Positions 56,401-61,606 are shown, numbered from the stretch's first letter. The stretch: DNA of 64,000 nucleotides from Siphonodentalium dalli (GCA_032622095.1 CP136064.1:114130004-114194003); one strand, 5' to 3'. The notes: a model not told the origin generated them from the letters alone. A program made the numbers and translations.

Positions 56401-58187
56401 ATTGGGGAAACACATAACGCGACGGGGCGACCATGGTCCGTCTGATTGAAGATTATATATAAATGAACAAGCTACGAGTTAGTGTTTACAAATTTATATA
56501 ATAAAATTCTGACAGGTATAATGAATCTAAACACTACAAAGCATCTATGCATTGACAAATAATAGATAGCAAGGATAATTGAATAAAGTATTTCCTAGAA
56601 TTTCAAGCAGCTTCAGTGAAAATGAAACTGACATGATATACGCTGTAAATCGTAAAACTATTTGTGCGCTGTGACGTCATACTGCAGGGTTTGTCTGCAG
56701 GAGATATTTATAGCGGCAAAATACGAATAGTAGCGACACAGGTATTTGGCAAAACAGAAATTAATCAAAAGACATTTTTATTAAATTAAAAAAAAAAATT
56801 GTGCCTAATACCTGTGGGTAGGGACACCTTTCACTTGGAACGCGTAGCTTGTTCACTAGTAGTCCATAAACTGACGACCGCAATTGCTTATTATGCGCAT
56901 AGTCATCAAAATCCCAAAGTGATTTATTTCACAATAATACGGAACCTGTCCCGAAATCAGTCTTTATAGTGGGAATTCATGGTGACAAGTTAACAACACC
57001 ATTCATTTGAACCATATTACATACATGGGGGATAAAGACAAACACATACCCCCGCCCCAATATGGAGATAAAGTCAAAGGACGGTAAATAATATAGTTGC
57101 GTGTCCCAAGCACAATCAACGACGCACGTGTTCACATTTCCCGCCAAAATTATATTTTATAACACGTTGGCTAAAACTCTGTTCTGTACCTCATGGACTC
57201 TACAGAGGGACCAATTTATTATGTACCGTACGATAGCACGGGATCTTGGAGAGGAGTAGTTTCACCCATGAAAATCCCGTGCATAAAAATGTCCCGACTA
57301 AGAAATTCAGCGTTCTTTGATCAAATTATGTAATCGGGATTTCCGAGCATGAGTAGTTTCATCCCGTGCACAAAAATATGTTACCGCGACATGCATTACG
57401 CTGTATCTAACATCGCTATTTGACCCGCTTTGTCACACGTATTCTGTTTAACCCCCGGACTCCCGTTGTAACCGGATTTGTTTACGACATTGCGACTGAC
57501 ATTTGGTATATGTATGAACCAAACAGATAATCTGCGAGGGGAATGAGGCCGTCCTACGGACGCTGAGCCGTACTAACGGAAACCCTGGTTGAGAGAAATC
57601 AACCCTGAATGCATTCACTTTAATATGTGACTTCACAAAATATGGAGAGATTAGTCATGACGTTTTCACTCAAACGAGAAACATAGATCTCGAAATGCTG
57701 AAACTAATCATGTTTGCTGGATATTTTTGCTGACCCAACCGGCAACCAATTTTATTAATTTTTAGCCAAAAGATGAATACCATTGCATGTCACCTTTAAC
57801 AATTTTATTACTTTTCAGGAACCAAGGCATAGAAAGAAAGAACTAAATCCTGAGTCACCAGCCTATAAAGTACACAATCAGTCAACACAAACGATAAACG
57901 CAGATTCTAAGGACGCGCCAGTGATTAATGACACAGACATTACGCCAGCTATAAATGATATAAAAAACGATATGCAGAAAATGAATATATCAGAGAACCA
58001 TGCAGATAGTTATCCGCTAGAAATTGAAACACAGACTGTCAATAGTGTCACAAATAACAAGGAGGAAGTTCTACCAAATGATACACTAAGGACAAATAGT
58101 GAATCCATGGATAAAAATAGCATAGATTCACATACCGCAAATGCTGTCGATCAAGAAACAGTTTTACAGCAAGTTCAAGAAGTTTGA
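2975..58187 (+). CDS. CASC3: CASC3 (MLN51/Barentsz) exon junction complex subunit, whole gene, 12 coding exons
   Basis: Join of 2975-3070, 19758-19797, 23040-23068, 27003-27155, 29477-29607, 31379-31543, 33383-33843, 35827-36024, 36920-37045, 40438-40748, 50546-50758 and 57819-58187; 2292 nt, 763 aa plus stop (human CASC3 is about 703 aa). Seen: an acidic N-terminus, then the SELOR core with NPAFIPRKGAFYEHDLR (residues 125-141) and LWKDVDKWFHDRF (155-167), then APKSREELIAIYGYDIRAY, KRYSSLRQR (397-405) and GGTIYYNP (580-587). Known of the family: CASC3 clamps eIF4A3 onto spliced mRNA with MAGOH/RBM8A and acts in nonsense-mediated decay and mRNA localisation. Human contact residues F188, W218, H220 and D221 correspond to F135, W162, H164 and D165 here. 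All introns are GT-AG and the phases are consistent. Nothing is broken. The introns, up to 16.7 kb, are packed with transposons. Identity is firm; transcript ends are inferred. Confidence 0.95.
3191..3272. repeat. Short inverted repeat in intron 1
   Basis: AATCAGTCAATCGGTGAAT (3191-3209) pairs with ATTCACCGAATGACTGATT (3254-3272) with one mismatch. Confidence 0.6.
3498..3811 (-). mobile_element. tRNA-derived SINE-like element
   Basis: Read on the minus strand it begins with an A-box-like TGGCGGAGAGGTAGCG, then GGGATCGCAACC (B-box-like arm), a body, and an end resembling GTGCACGTTAAAGAACGC. A diverged plus-strand copy lies at 42756-43006. Two copies and internal pol III promoter-like blocks support a SINE; the family is not named. 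Confidence 0.6.
3817..8008. mobile_element. TA-flanked mariner/pogo-type DNA transposon, decayed
   Basis: Ends CAGTCATTCAGGCAGTAA at 3817 and its inverse at 8008, each flanked by TA (3815-3816, 8009-8010). The subterminal GGCAGTAAnGGGTCA motif is repeated at both ends (4034-4053; 7962-8000). At 4.2 kb it is long for the class. It contains a complete hAT element and no transposase frame that I can recognise. Confidence 0.65.
4184..5177. mobile_element. hAT-type non-autonomous element, 994 bp
   Basis: Terminal inverted repeats (TIRs) TAGGGTTGCCACGA / TCGTGGCAAGCCTA and a perfect 8-bp TSD ATTGACTC (4176-4183, 5178-5185). Internal TCGATTAATCG repeats lie near both ends. Same family as 61607-62508. 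Inserted inside the TA-flanked element 3817-8008. Confidence 0.85.
8011..9171. other. Intron 1 stretch without recognised gene
   Basis: Ends of a lost element are suggested at 8330 by CCGCCCAGCACTA, like the hAT end at 54389. A short GATCC-type tandem occurs near 8920. Nothing else supported. Confidence 0.4.
10160..11100. repeat. Hairpin-headed tandem array, period about 174 bp, 5 units
   Basis: Starts with an ATACCCCC...GGGGGTAT hairpin, then a GTCC-rich stretch, then units marked by ATAACTTGAACAG at 10271, 10445, 10619, 10805 and 10979. The unit containing 10680 carries a 12-bp local duplication (TTCACTACTATG). Confidence 0.85.
11104..17392. repeat. Hairpin-headed tandem array, about 160-bp monomers with a 2.1-kb higher-order unit
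   Basis: Begins with hairpin TAGCTCAACTTTACTTTG and its inverse at 11104-11136, and ends with AAGTTGAGCTA at 17392, so the ends are inverted. About 37 monomers of 155-164 bp in two types, marked by AGCACGGGCTACAGGTCG and GCAGCCATCTTGGATTTT. A block of about 13 monomers recurs at 12246, 14341 and 16438 (period 2095-2097 bp), nearly identical. Open frames at 12249, 14344 and 16440 on the minus strand are this repeat. Confidence 0.9.
17750..19757. other. End of intron 1, mostly unique DNA
   Basis: A (CT)n microsatellite at 18711-18728 and a fragment at 19548-19620 resembling a monomer of the 34-kb array (ACAGGTCAAGTT...GAGTTATGGTCC). No gene seen. Confidence 0.5.
19758..19797 (+). CDS. CASC3: CASC3 exon 2
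   Basis: A 40-nt exon between a TTTGCAG acceptor and a GTAAGT donor. It encodes ESEGEDEGEAKGN plus one base (phase 1 at its end), part of the acidic N-terminal region. It aligns with the vertebrate ESEDGIEGDA stretch. Confidence 0.85.
20401..21718. mobile_element. hAT-type element, 1318 bp
   Basis: TIRs TAGGGCCCTGCGAACC / GGTTCGCAGGGCCCTA with perfect 8-bp TSD GCTATATG (20393-20400, 21719-21726). Both ends carry many GGTTCGGTTCG repeats. No transposase frame. Confidence 0.9.
21735..22672. mobile_element. hAT-type element, 938 bp
   Basis: TIRs TAGTGATGTGGACCGGACC / GGTCCGGTCCGCATCACTA with perfect TSD GTTGTAAT (21727-21734, 22673-22680). The ends are dense in GGACCGGACC. It starts exactly where the TSD of the preceding hAT element stops. 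Confidence 0.9.
23040..23068 (+). CDS. CASC3: CASC3 exon 3 (micro-exon)
   Basis: A 29-nt exon between ACTTTTCAG and GTAGGA. With the carried base it encodes DTILSESAEE, matching the AVLSDYESAED block of vertebrate CASC3. It ends in phase 0. It is short, but frame continuity and family similarity support it. Confidence 0.82.
23380..24900. repeat. ATC/ACC microsatellite with 300-bp internal duplication
   Basis: About 1.5 kb of CAT/CAC-type triplets in intron 3. A block starting TTTGTGTTCATCATC at 23645 recurs at 23945, a 300-bp segmental duplication. Long Ser/His/Ile/Thr open frames here are translations of the triplets. Confidence 0.95.
24555..24677. mobile_element. 123-bp MITE inserted in the microsatellite
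   Basis: Ends CAGCCTTCATAATTAG / CTGAATTAAGAGGGCTG form imperfect inverted repeats. Flanked by the 6-bp duplication CCACTA (24549-24554, 24678-24683). Neighbouring copies of the microsatellite phrase CATCACCACTAACAACACC show the empty site. Internally it has GGCAATCAGCATTGCC-type hairpins. Confidence 0.8.
24901..25880. other. Intron 3 unique DNA
   Basis: No gene. A diverged dispersed repeat fragment (25425-25530) related to 2500-2710 and 7010-7460. An open frame at 24808-25110 begins in the microsatellite and has no family match. Confidence 0.4.
25881..26583. repeat. Hairpin-headed repeat element with diverged tandem units
   Basis: Hairpin 25881-25910 (ATACCCCCCGCAAC and inverse), a GTCC-rich stretch, then units with GGGAACCTGTGCACCT at 26028 and 26296. 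Two end-like phrases GGGGGTATAC...GGGACAG...CCTCTAGTT occur near 26225-26270 and 26540-26580, suggesting a partial duplication of the 3' end. Confidence 0.7.
26584..27002. other. End of intron 3
   Basis: No recognisable element; ends in the exon 4 acceptor TTCATCCAG. Confidence 0.4.
27003..27155 (+). CDS. CASC3: CASC3 exon 4, acidic region
   Basis: A 51-codon exon running from Gly-Asn-Ala-Gly-Asp-Asp through a Glu-rich run to ERQSGDGE. The last block matches GERQSGDGQE in human CASC3 exactly over ERQSGDG. Both ends are phase 0. The donor GTGCGC is weak; reading on meets a TAA within four codons, which confirms the boundary. Another frame of this stretch gives a long Lys/Met-rich open frame that is only a shadow. 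Confidence 0.9.
27156..28073. other. Intron 4, first part, nothing recognised
   Basis: AT-rich unique sequence without open frame or repeat that I can support. Confidence 0.4.
28076..28288. mobile_element. TA-flanked fold-back MITE
   Basis: Ends CAGTAATGC / GCATTACTG with TA on each side. Almost the whole 213 bp folds back on itself, with a central GAAAGCTCTCCCTGAGAGCTTTC hairpin region. Relatives at 30068-30168 (half) and 62684-62804. Confidence 0.8.
28440..28790. repeat. Relic of the 11-kb array monomer, about 3 units
   Basis: CAGCCATCTTTGATTT-type phrases at about 28457, 28622 and 28754, with GACTAAATCCTTTGGCAC between, clearly related to the intron 1 array but diverged. Confidence 0.7.
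29260..29464. mobile_element. piggyBac-type MITE abutting the exon 5 acceptor
   Basis: TTAA on both sides, TIRs CCCTTTCTATACT / AGTATAGAAAGGG. Only 12 bases (TCGTCTTTCCAG) separate its right TTAA from exon 5. Relatives at 37584 (one end) and 52675-54635. Confidence 0.8.
29477..29607 (+). CDS. CASC3: CASC3 exon 5, first half of SELOR domain
   Basis: Encodes EQPEDQGSKKVDDDEDSKNP, then AFIPRKGAFYEHDLRTFDEG, ending in phase 2. The DDEDxKNPAxIPRKGxFxEHDLR signature is diagnostic of CASC3. F135 corresponds to human F188, which stacks on RNA in the exon junction complex. The acceptor TTTCCAG lies only 12 nt beyond the TTAA edge of a MITE (29260-29464), so the branch point is probably inside the transposon. 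Confidence 0.95.
29608..31378. repeat. Intron 5 with a half fold-back MITE and a dispersed repeat
   Basis: 30068-30168 is the right half of the 28076-28288 family, ending GGGCATTACTGTA. 30478-30700 is a dispersed repeat starting TATATATATAAAACCTGTTG, related to 47080-47290 (both contain CATCTTAGAATTTGACAC-like phrases). The rest is unassigned. Confidence 0.6.
31379..31543 (+). CDS. CASC3: CASC3 exon 6, second half of SELOR domain
   Basis: Encodes PKKPLWKDVDKWFHDRFDDH followed by QQAPKSREELIAIYGYDIRA and a basic PPRRQNR end (phase 2 in, phase 2 out). W162, H164 and D165 match human W218, H220 and D221, which are needed for eIF4A3 binding. The human Glu between Trp and His is Phe here. Confidence 0.95.
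31791..31896. repeat. Palindromic repeat, family of 37765 and 50381
   Basis: GGTGAATTTAGTGATGCTAG pairs with TAGCGTCACTAAATTCACC around a short loop. The lead-in TGAGTTTAGTGTGCCTGTCA is shared with 37765. Confidence 0.75.
31995..32875. mobile_element. hAT-type element with TTGAGCCAC subterminal repeats, 881 bp
   Basis: Ends CAGTGTTCACACTG / CAGCGTGAACACTG; 8-bp duplication CTTGATAT versus CTTGAGAT with one mismatch. GAGCCAC or TAGCCAC occurs repeatedly within about 130 bp of each end, as expected of transposase binding sites (inference). Confidence 0.7.
33383..33843 (+). CDS. CASC3: CASC3 exon 7, Arg/Asn/Gly-rich linker
   Basis: The largest internal exon (461 nt). It encodes residues 205-358 plus one base: PRQQRILGDYVQNDERP, then a stretch rich in Arg, Asn, Asp and Glu with two Gly runs (GGGGSRYERQY and GGGGGDRRRF) and an RNRNRNRR tract. 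This is low-complexity, RGG-like sequence likely to be disordered and to contact RNA (inference). The donor GTGATT at 33844 is non-ideal but keeps frame with exon 8. The exon strand is purine-rich, which creates a long antisense open frame without meaning. Confidence 0.9.
34008..34640. repeat. Tandem array, period about 160-169 bp, 3-4 units
   Basis: GTCC-rich head at 34035-34078, then units marked by CAGGTCAAGTTCGAATATGG at 34158, 34327 and 34488. Open frames at 34106-34595 are translations of this repeat. Confidence 0.75.
34641..35826. other. Intron 7 remainder
   Basis: AT-rich, nothing recognised. Ends in the pyrimidine tract before exon 8. Confidence 0.4.
35827..36024 (+). CDS. CASC3: CASC3 exon 8
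   Basis: Acceptor TTTTTTTCTACAG, donor GTGAGT. Encodes ENESKTRYQTSPKQYDNKKG, then SHPPRMQKMEAQQG and KSKRYSSLRQRKSPE. The KRYSSxRQR block (397-405) is conserved with human CASC3. A different frame is open throughout but has no family match. Confidence 0.9.
36025..36919. other. Intron 8, no gene seen
   Basis: Contains open frames at 36281 and 36637 without family match. No TSD-bounded element identified. Confidence 0.4.
36920..37045 (+). CDS. CASC3: CASC3 exon 9
   Basis: A 126-nt exon between ATTATAG and GTATGC, phase 1 in and phase 1 out. It encodes GYQQDVASFKSTQRHAG, then SSAPKSHVGGYNRQVIPP and QIPFALPG, the start of the proline-rich C-terminal half. No distinctive family motif of its own; supported by frame and splice sites. 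Confidence 0.82.
37095..37337. mobile_element. piggyBac-type MITE with internal hairpin
   Basis: TTAA-CCATTTGAGTGCC at the left and GGCACTCAAAGGG-TTAA at the right. Internally, ATTCTCTTATATATGCGAG and its inverse form a hairpin (37221-37282), also found in the elements at 47.5-48.0 kb. Confidence 0.8.
37584..37680. mobile_element. One-ended fragment of TTAA-CCCTTTCTATACT MITE
   Basis: TTAACCCTTTCTATACTAAA at 37584, followed by sequence matching the inverse of the right part of 54545-54635. The other end is missing. Confidence 0.6.
37765..38189. repeat. Composite repeat with two palindromes
   Basis: Starts TGAGTTTAGTGTGCCTGTCA and holds palindromes at 37790-37880 and 38097-38189, each built of GCAGAATGAGGTCCnCAGAG and its inverse. 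An inverted copy lies at 50097-50472. No coding content. Confidence 0.8.
38190..40437. other. Intron 9 remainder with a fold-back at 39806-40001
   Basis: GATATGCAAAACACTCAAC (from 39809) pairs with the inverse GTTGAGTGTTTTGCTTATC ending about 39998, leaving about 150 bp between. Otherwise no recognisable element or gene. Confidence 0.5.
40438..40748 (+). CDS. CASC3: CASC3 exon 10, Pro/Gln-rich
   Basis: Acceptor TTTTTTTCCTGCAG, donor GTAAGT. Encodes residues 467-570, beginning GSQMLPPGMVLPPTYPVASS and ending GQLPTAQGFPSPP. It is Pro/Gln/Ala-rich and resembles the vertebrate PPQGMLVQPGMNLP region in composition and order. Repeats in introns 9 and 10 related to each other in inverted orientation (37765-38189 and 50097-50472) flank this exon. 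Confidence 0.9.
42756..43006 (+). mobile_element. SINE-like element, 5' truncated
   Basis: Diverged plus-strand copy of 3498-3811: GGGGATCGCACCCTGGTCAG, then CTGACAGAAATCAGAACTCG, ending ACTGGAGTCACTAG. Flanked by a diverged duplication (42500-42750 versus 43015-43285). Confidence 0.6.
43286..45087. other. Interior of nested element, unassigned
   Basis: No recognised coding sequence. Open frames under 105 codons have no family match. Confidence 0.4.
45088..45580. repeat. Tandem duplication, period about 245 bp
   Basis: CATGTTCTCTGnGGGG...GGCGCAGCTTTnG occurs twice (45088 and 45340), each ending near a long TATATA run and GATACATAGGTACCTC. Confidence 0.75.
45581..46483. other. GC-richer segment ending in a GAATT-type tail
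   Basis: 45600-46250 is clearly richer in G+C than its surroundings and ends GATGAATTGAATTGAATGG. This resembles the microsatellite tail of a retroposon, but no reverse transcriptase or A/B boxes are visible. Confidence 0.35.
46527..46835. mobile_element. 309-bp MITE with long inverted repeats
   Basis: GATATTTAAAAAAATATAAT at the left is inverse to the right end (46814-46835). The following ATATTTCCTTAAAGAAAGCC (34 bp in all) is perfectly inverse to 46780-46813. Related to the ends of 41857-46526. Confidence 0.75.
47080..47290. repeat. Dispersed repeat related to 30478-30700
   Basis: Begins CTATATAAAAGCCAAGTCTG with a GTCTGTCTG run, then CGTCTTAGAATATGACACGC. Helitron-like ends are possible but unproven. 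Confidence 0.5.
47507..48019. mobile_element. piggyBac-type MITE copies with TATATA hairpins
   Basis: CCCTTTCATGACTGGAGC at 47757 and its inverse ending 48015, the latter followed by TTAA (left flank TTCA). A truncated second copy starts at 47507. Three hairpins of the ATTCTCTTATATATG type at 47552, 47812 and 47920. Confidence 0.65.
48020..48339. other. Intron 10 unique stretch
   Basis: Nothing recognised. Confidence 0.4.
48340..49870. repeat. Hairpin-headed tandem array, period 160-163 bp, 9 units
   Basis: Head hairpin GTCGAG...CTCGAC at about 48339-48364, then a G-rich run (GGGCGGGCGGGGCGGCG). CGTTAGCGC lies at 48541, 48703, 48866, 49026, 49187, 49348, 49509, 49669 and 49830. Each unit also has GAGTTATGGCCCTT and AAAATTTGGTATATA. 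Units 4-6 are nearly identical. Confidence 0.9.
50097..50472. repeat. Inverted copy of the 37765 composite repeat, next to exon 11
   Basis: Reverse complement matches 37765-38189 through the first palindrome and the GCCAATTTGGG...AGAAACTAAAAAAG segment. The palindrome 50381-50472 ends 73 bp before exon 11. Confidence 0.8.
50546..50758 (+). CDS. CASC3: CASC3 exon 11 with GGTxYYxP motifs
   Basis: A phase-0 exon of 71 codons, acceptor ATATTTCAG, donor GTAAGA. Encodes TSSQHELFRGGTIYYNPQLQ, a Pro/Gly tract, and a second GGTTYYPPE copy. The first copy (580-587) matches GGVTYYNP near the vertebrate C-terminus; the second looks like an internal duplication of that motif. The reading frame is open upstream to about 50384, but that part is a palindromic repeat, not exon. 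Confidence 0.9.
51201..52286. mobile_element. pogo/Tigger-type element, 1086 bp
   Basis: Ends CAGTTAAACTTCGTTAAGTC / GACTTAACGAAGTTTGACTG flanked by TA. GTTCGACTTAACC-type repeats lie inside both ends. Matches the Tigger end pattern (CAGTnnAACnTCGnTA). No transposase left. Confidence 0.85.
52301..52591. repeat. Dispersed repeat, second copy at 62840-63115
   Basis: About 280 bp, from GTGGTCCAGTAAAAGGTCGA to CATCGAATCGGATTGAGTAC, similar to 62840-63115 at roughly 85-90% by eye. Both copies follow a transposon end. Confidence 0.8.
52739..52877. mobile_element. piggyBac-type MITE, 139 bp
   Basis: TTAA-CCCTTTCAGTGCCAAG at the left, exact inverse at the right. Arms pair over about 38 bases (TCCGATTTTTGTATCAAC). 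Related to 37095-37337. Confidence 0.85.
53019..54389. mobile_element. hAT-type element, 1371 bp
   Basis: TIRs TAGTGCTGGGACGGTT / AACCGTCCCAGCACTA with perfect TSD CTAATTAC (53011-53018, 54390-54397). Both ends are rich in AACCGGTTA. A 159-codon minus-strand frame (53708-54187) shows no transposase motif that I recognise. Confidence 0.9.
53460..53700. mobile_element. 241-bp MITE nested in the hAT element
   Basis: Ends GGAGGCCCCCACCCCC / GGGGGTGGGGGCCTCC, flanked by AGTA on both sides. The inside is repeats of GGAATACGG-type phrases. Confidence 0.8.
54636..56365. other. Intron 11 middle, nothing recognised
   Basis: 1.7 kb of AT-rich unique DNA. Open frames around 54632-55032 have no family match. 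Confidence 0.45.
56366..57587. mobile_element. DNA transposon of unassigned family, 1222 bp, 7-bp TSD
   Basis: Ends CAGGGTTTCCGCGAGGGG / CGGAAACCCTG with perfect 7-bp TSD GTTGAGA (56359-56365, 57588-57594). Uninterrupted relative of 40821-46951: shared blocks are GCGACGGGGCGACCATGGT, ACTGCAG...AGATATTTATAGC and CGCGTAGCTTGTTCA. Confidence 0.85.
57819..58187 (+). CDS. CASC3: CASC3 exon 12, C-terminus and stop
   Basis: Acceptor CTTTTCAG at 57811-57818, phase 0. Encodes EPRHRKKELNPESPAYKVHN and then a polar Asn/Asp/Ser/Thr-rich tail, 122 codons, stop TGA at 58185. MQKMNISENHAD within it recalls the vertebrate DVAQLNIAEQ segment, which in human lies before the proline-rich region, so domain order may differ. 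That resemblance is weak. Confidence 0.88.
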   Translation, partial: EPRHRKKELNPESPAYKVHNQSTQTINADSKDAPVINDTDITPAINDIKNDMQKMNISENHADSYPLEIETQTVNSVTNNKEEVLPNDTLRTNSESMDKNSIDSHTANAVDQETVLQQVQEV

Positions 58188-58775
58188 TGTCAGAATTGTG
58201 TAACTTCATTCGTTGTAAATAATGCACTATGGAGCTTCAGTGAGGCTAATTGGTCTAATTCGCATGGTTTTGTTAATAATTATGTTGGCCAGGATTTAGA
58301 AATGTTGATTTTGGTACCCAGGATCTGCAAACTTATATCAGAATACAGGATCTCTAAATTTCATGAGAAACTTGAATTTATTTACATTTTTGGTTCTGAA
58401 AGAAAAAAAACCCCACCTATAATCAATTTGATAACATGAAATGCTAAAATCTGTAATTATGATTATGACCCATCATTTAAAATATGTCTTCAAGGTAGAA
58501 GATTTTCATGAAGTTAATGTTTTTATCATCCTTTAATCACATGTTTAGCAGACAAGATTCGCGAATCCTTGGTACTAGAATCAGCATTTGGAGATCCTGG
58601 GTACCTTAATTAATTGAACCAATGGATCTTGACCAATTTATTTTAGTGGGAACCTTGTGAAGATGTCACCAGTAGCAACAGAACTTCACTGCCAACTTTA
58701 GTTAGTAATGTGAATATACTCATTTCTGTTTGAAAATGTCATATGCAAATAAATCAGTTATGTTCACTATCAAAA
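58188..58775 (+). promoter_or_regulatory. CASC3 3' UTR and poly(A) signal
   Basis: AT-rich sequence after the stop with no long open frame. AATAAA at 58748-58753 sits 560 bp downstream and is the best poly(A) signal. The exact cleavage site is a guess. Confidence 0.6.
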
Positions 58776-59215
58776 ATTAATTAATTCATCTAAGCGAAGA
58801 ATATATTCTAACATTTGAACAGCTCATTTAATTCACAGTTTCAAATTAGTCATTTATGTCACGGGGGTGGGAAACCTACGTCAAAATTTGCTTGAAAGTA
58901 GCAGCAAGATGTCACTCAAATTCAACAATTGTTTTTTTGTCTATATAATCCATCAAGCTATTAGACTAATGAGCTATCCCAACAACTTATCTCGGATACA
59001 GCAGAAAACAGATATTGAACAGAATTTTAAGAGATTTTGACATTCAAATTTCAAAAAATTTCAAAAATGGTGACCATGTTACTTGAAACTCTCATATCTT
59101 AGCTACAGTCATATTTATATTTGGATGGGATTCATCGTGAGCTAGCAAAAATTTATATGTAGCTCATTCACTATTTTTTTTGGTTAACTTATTTATGTAG
59201 GTGAAGAGATTTGTC
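58776..59215. repeat. Half copy of a fold-back MITE
   Basis: 58871-59180 (GAAACCTACGTCAAAATTTG onward) resembles 60791-61190 without its closing inverted end. It also contains GATTCATCGTGAGCTAGCAA, found inverted at 60930-60950. Confidence 0.55.
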
Positions 59216-59294
59216 ACCCGCTCGAGAACGGAATGTCTCCCGAGGAGTGCAGCTCCGAGGGAGACATTCAGTTCTCGAGCGGGTGACAAATCTC
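59216..59294. repeat. Strong hairpin, 34-bp arms
   Basis: GAGATTTGTCACCCGCTCGA at the left pairs with TCGAGCGGGTGACAAATCTC at the right, continuing through GAATGTCTCCC / GGGAGACATTC with one mismatch. Confidence 0.85.
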
Positions 59295-60615
59295 GATGTC
59301 AGTAACTACTTATCGTCCTATAGGATTTCTGTTCCATAAATGATAGTCAAGCTGTTAAGCGTTTGGTAATCAGCGTTTATTTACGATCATTTTGGTGGTA
59401 AAATTGTCAATATCGGTCCATGCAATGTAAACCAATAAGCCATAAGGTATGTTATCGCCTTCTGCAATGTGGCATATTCAATATTCGCGACAAACGTATG
59501 CATTACGTTGTCCACCAGCAAACATTTATAACCAACCAACGTCAAGGGATCCACTCTTTCAATCTTGCACTATAATGTCAACATGAACATATTGAATCAC
59601 CGAGATGTTTCGATGTAAAAAGTACATAATAACGTTTGTCCGATAAGAGTATCAACTTAAAAGTTCGAATATTAGTTTTCACTAAATATATGCAAATTAG
59701 CAAACACCACAACTGGTGAGTTTTGCGAATCAGTGGGGTATACAAGATCTATGATTTTTACTGCATCGTAGTTAATGTGAAATAGATGAGATACTGCAGT
59801 GTGTGTTTGGAGATATTCTTGCAATATAACATCAGGCGGGCGACAAAAACAATGTCTCCCGGCTCAGCGGGCGACAGTGTGATTTGTTGCCCGGCACGCG
59901 ACAGGACATGGGCCAATCAGAAAGGTCGAAAATAGGGAGGAGGGTAACAATGAATTTTACTGACGTAGGTGTGGGACATCTTTCCACCAATTCAAGCAAA
60001 TTATGACCAGTCCTCTTTCTTGTCAAGTTGAGTGGAGTCTATTGAATTAGCCAAACATTTAAGGCCAGATATAGTCACACTCAAGTAGTTATATTCATTT
60101 GAAGAAACAAATACTTGTTGCAATCACAATGAGATGTGATTTACATATGACTAAAAGTTACCCACTAAGGCTTCATATTAAAGATGTGCCAACTCCTTGC
60201 CATGTGATGACCTATGGTATATCAGTTCAGCTAATCCTTGGTCTATAATCAGGTTCTGGCTATTTTATATGACTTTCTCTGATTTGAAAGCATAATTTTA
60301 TCTAGAATCTGCTATAATTAAATTATTTCCAGGGAATCATTTGTATCTTAAAACCTAATAATAAACTCAATTCACCTTACCAAATGGCAGTATGCATAGT
60401 CGATGAATAGAAATTTATTCGCATTCATCTTTCAGGCTCTAGGAAAGCACCATATAAAAATAGTAAAATAATAGGCCAAGTATTAGCTGTGATATTTCAT
60501 ATATTTCAGATTTGTATGCCCAACTTGTTCAGTGTTTCTCTATAGCACATATGACATACATGTATCTCCTCATATACAGTACATGCTCATATCAGGGGTT
60601 GTTCTAGTGTAATGA
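59295..60615. other. Downstream intergenic DNA
   Basis: No gene seen. 59838-59900 has GGGCGACA-type phrases related to the hairpin at 59216. Confidence 0.4.
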
Positions 60616-60619
60616 GTTT

Positions 60620-60785
60620 GTCTCCTATGGCTCAGTCGGTCAGGTGCTTCACACATAAACCGTCATGAAGCCATCCAGCGATGGTGAATTGGTTCAATTC
60701 CTTCTAAGCACAGAATAGATTTCCATGCAAAGGAACAACAATTTGACTGCTGTATCTGGGCAAGTTTGTTGGATTGCATACTCAG
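60620..60785 (+). mobile_element. tRNA-derived SINE-like sequence
   Basis: A perfect A-box consensus TGGCTCAGTCGG (60628-60639) and B-box GGTTCAATTCC (60691-60701), 51 bases apart. I could not fold a convincing cloverleaf D-arm or acceptor, so a SINE head is likelier than a working tRNA gene. Confidence 0.5.
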
Positions 60786-60790
60786 GTCAT

Positions 60791-61190
60791 GGAACCTATG
60801 TCATATTTCGCTTGAAAATGGCAGCAAAATGTCTCACATCGAAGTGAGTTTCATTGTTTTCTTCATCTATATAAATATATTACTCAACCAAAAAAGATAA
60901 TGAATGAGCTATGTATCAATTTTTGCTAGCTCACGATGAATCTTTTCTCCCTATATATATGACTATTGAGGAGATACAAGTGTTCAAGTGACTTCAGTCA
61001 AAAAATTTCAAACTCTGAAATCTCCGTAAAACTAATTTTTTATAATATCTAGTTTTTGGAGTATACGGGTTGAGTTGTTGGGATAGTTCATTTGTCTAAT
61101 ATCTTGCTGATATATTTGGAAAATATAAAAACAAAAAAATTTGAAATTGCGATGCGTGATATCTTTCGAGCAAATTATGACATAGGTTCC
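60791..61190. mobile_element. Fold-back MITE, about 400 bp
   Basis: GGAACCTATGTCATA at 60791 is inverse to TATGACATAGGTTCC ending 61190, with further pairing inwards (TTTCGCTTGAAA / TTTCGAGCAAA). TSD not resolved. Confidence 0.7.
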
Positions 61191-61606
61191 TGGCCCAGAT
61201 ATCTCTGTTTGGTGCAGAGGAGGGTCCACGCTGGAGTCTGGACCAAAATTAACTTTTGCCAAATGAAAATATTTTTTGCCAAATTCTTTTAGATTGCCAA
61301 AATGCTATCACTGATTGTATCAGATCCTGCAGCATTGGGTCTTATATTTTGACAATCGCTGTTTGAACGACTTTTTATATCGATGGGGAAAGCAGTTAGT
61401 TATTAATTATTCTTGCCTCTCTAGTGTGGTTTATCATACAATAACTGCACTATAACATTTTAGAAGGGGACTTCTAAAGAGGATTAGATATGTAAACACC
61501 ACCACAATAAATACTAGTAATCCCTCCAACCCGTCGATAATAATGCTATCAGATTAACTGCATCTTGATAGAGGTGTAATCTTGTCCTAAACCTATACTA
61601 TAACAC

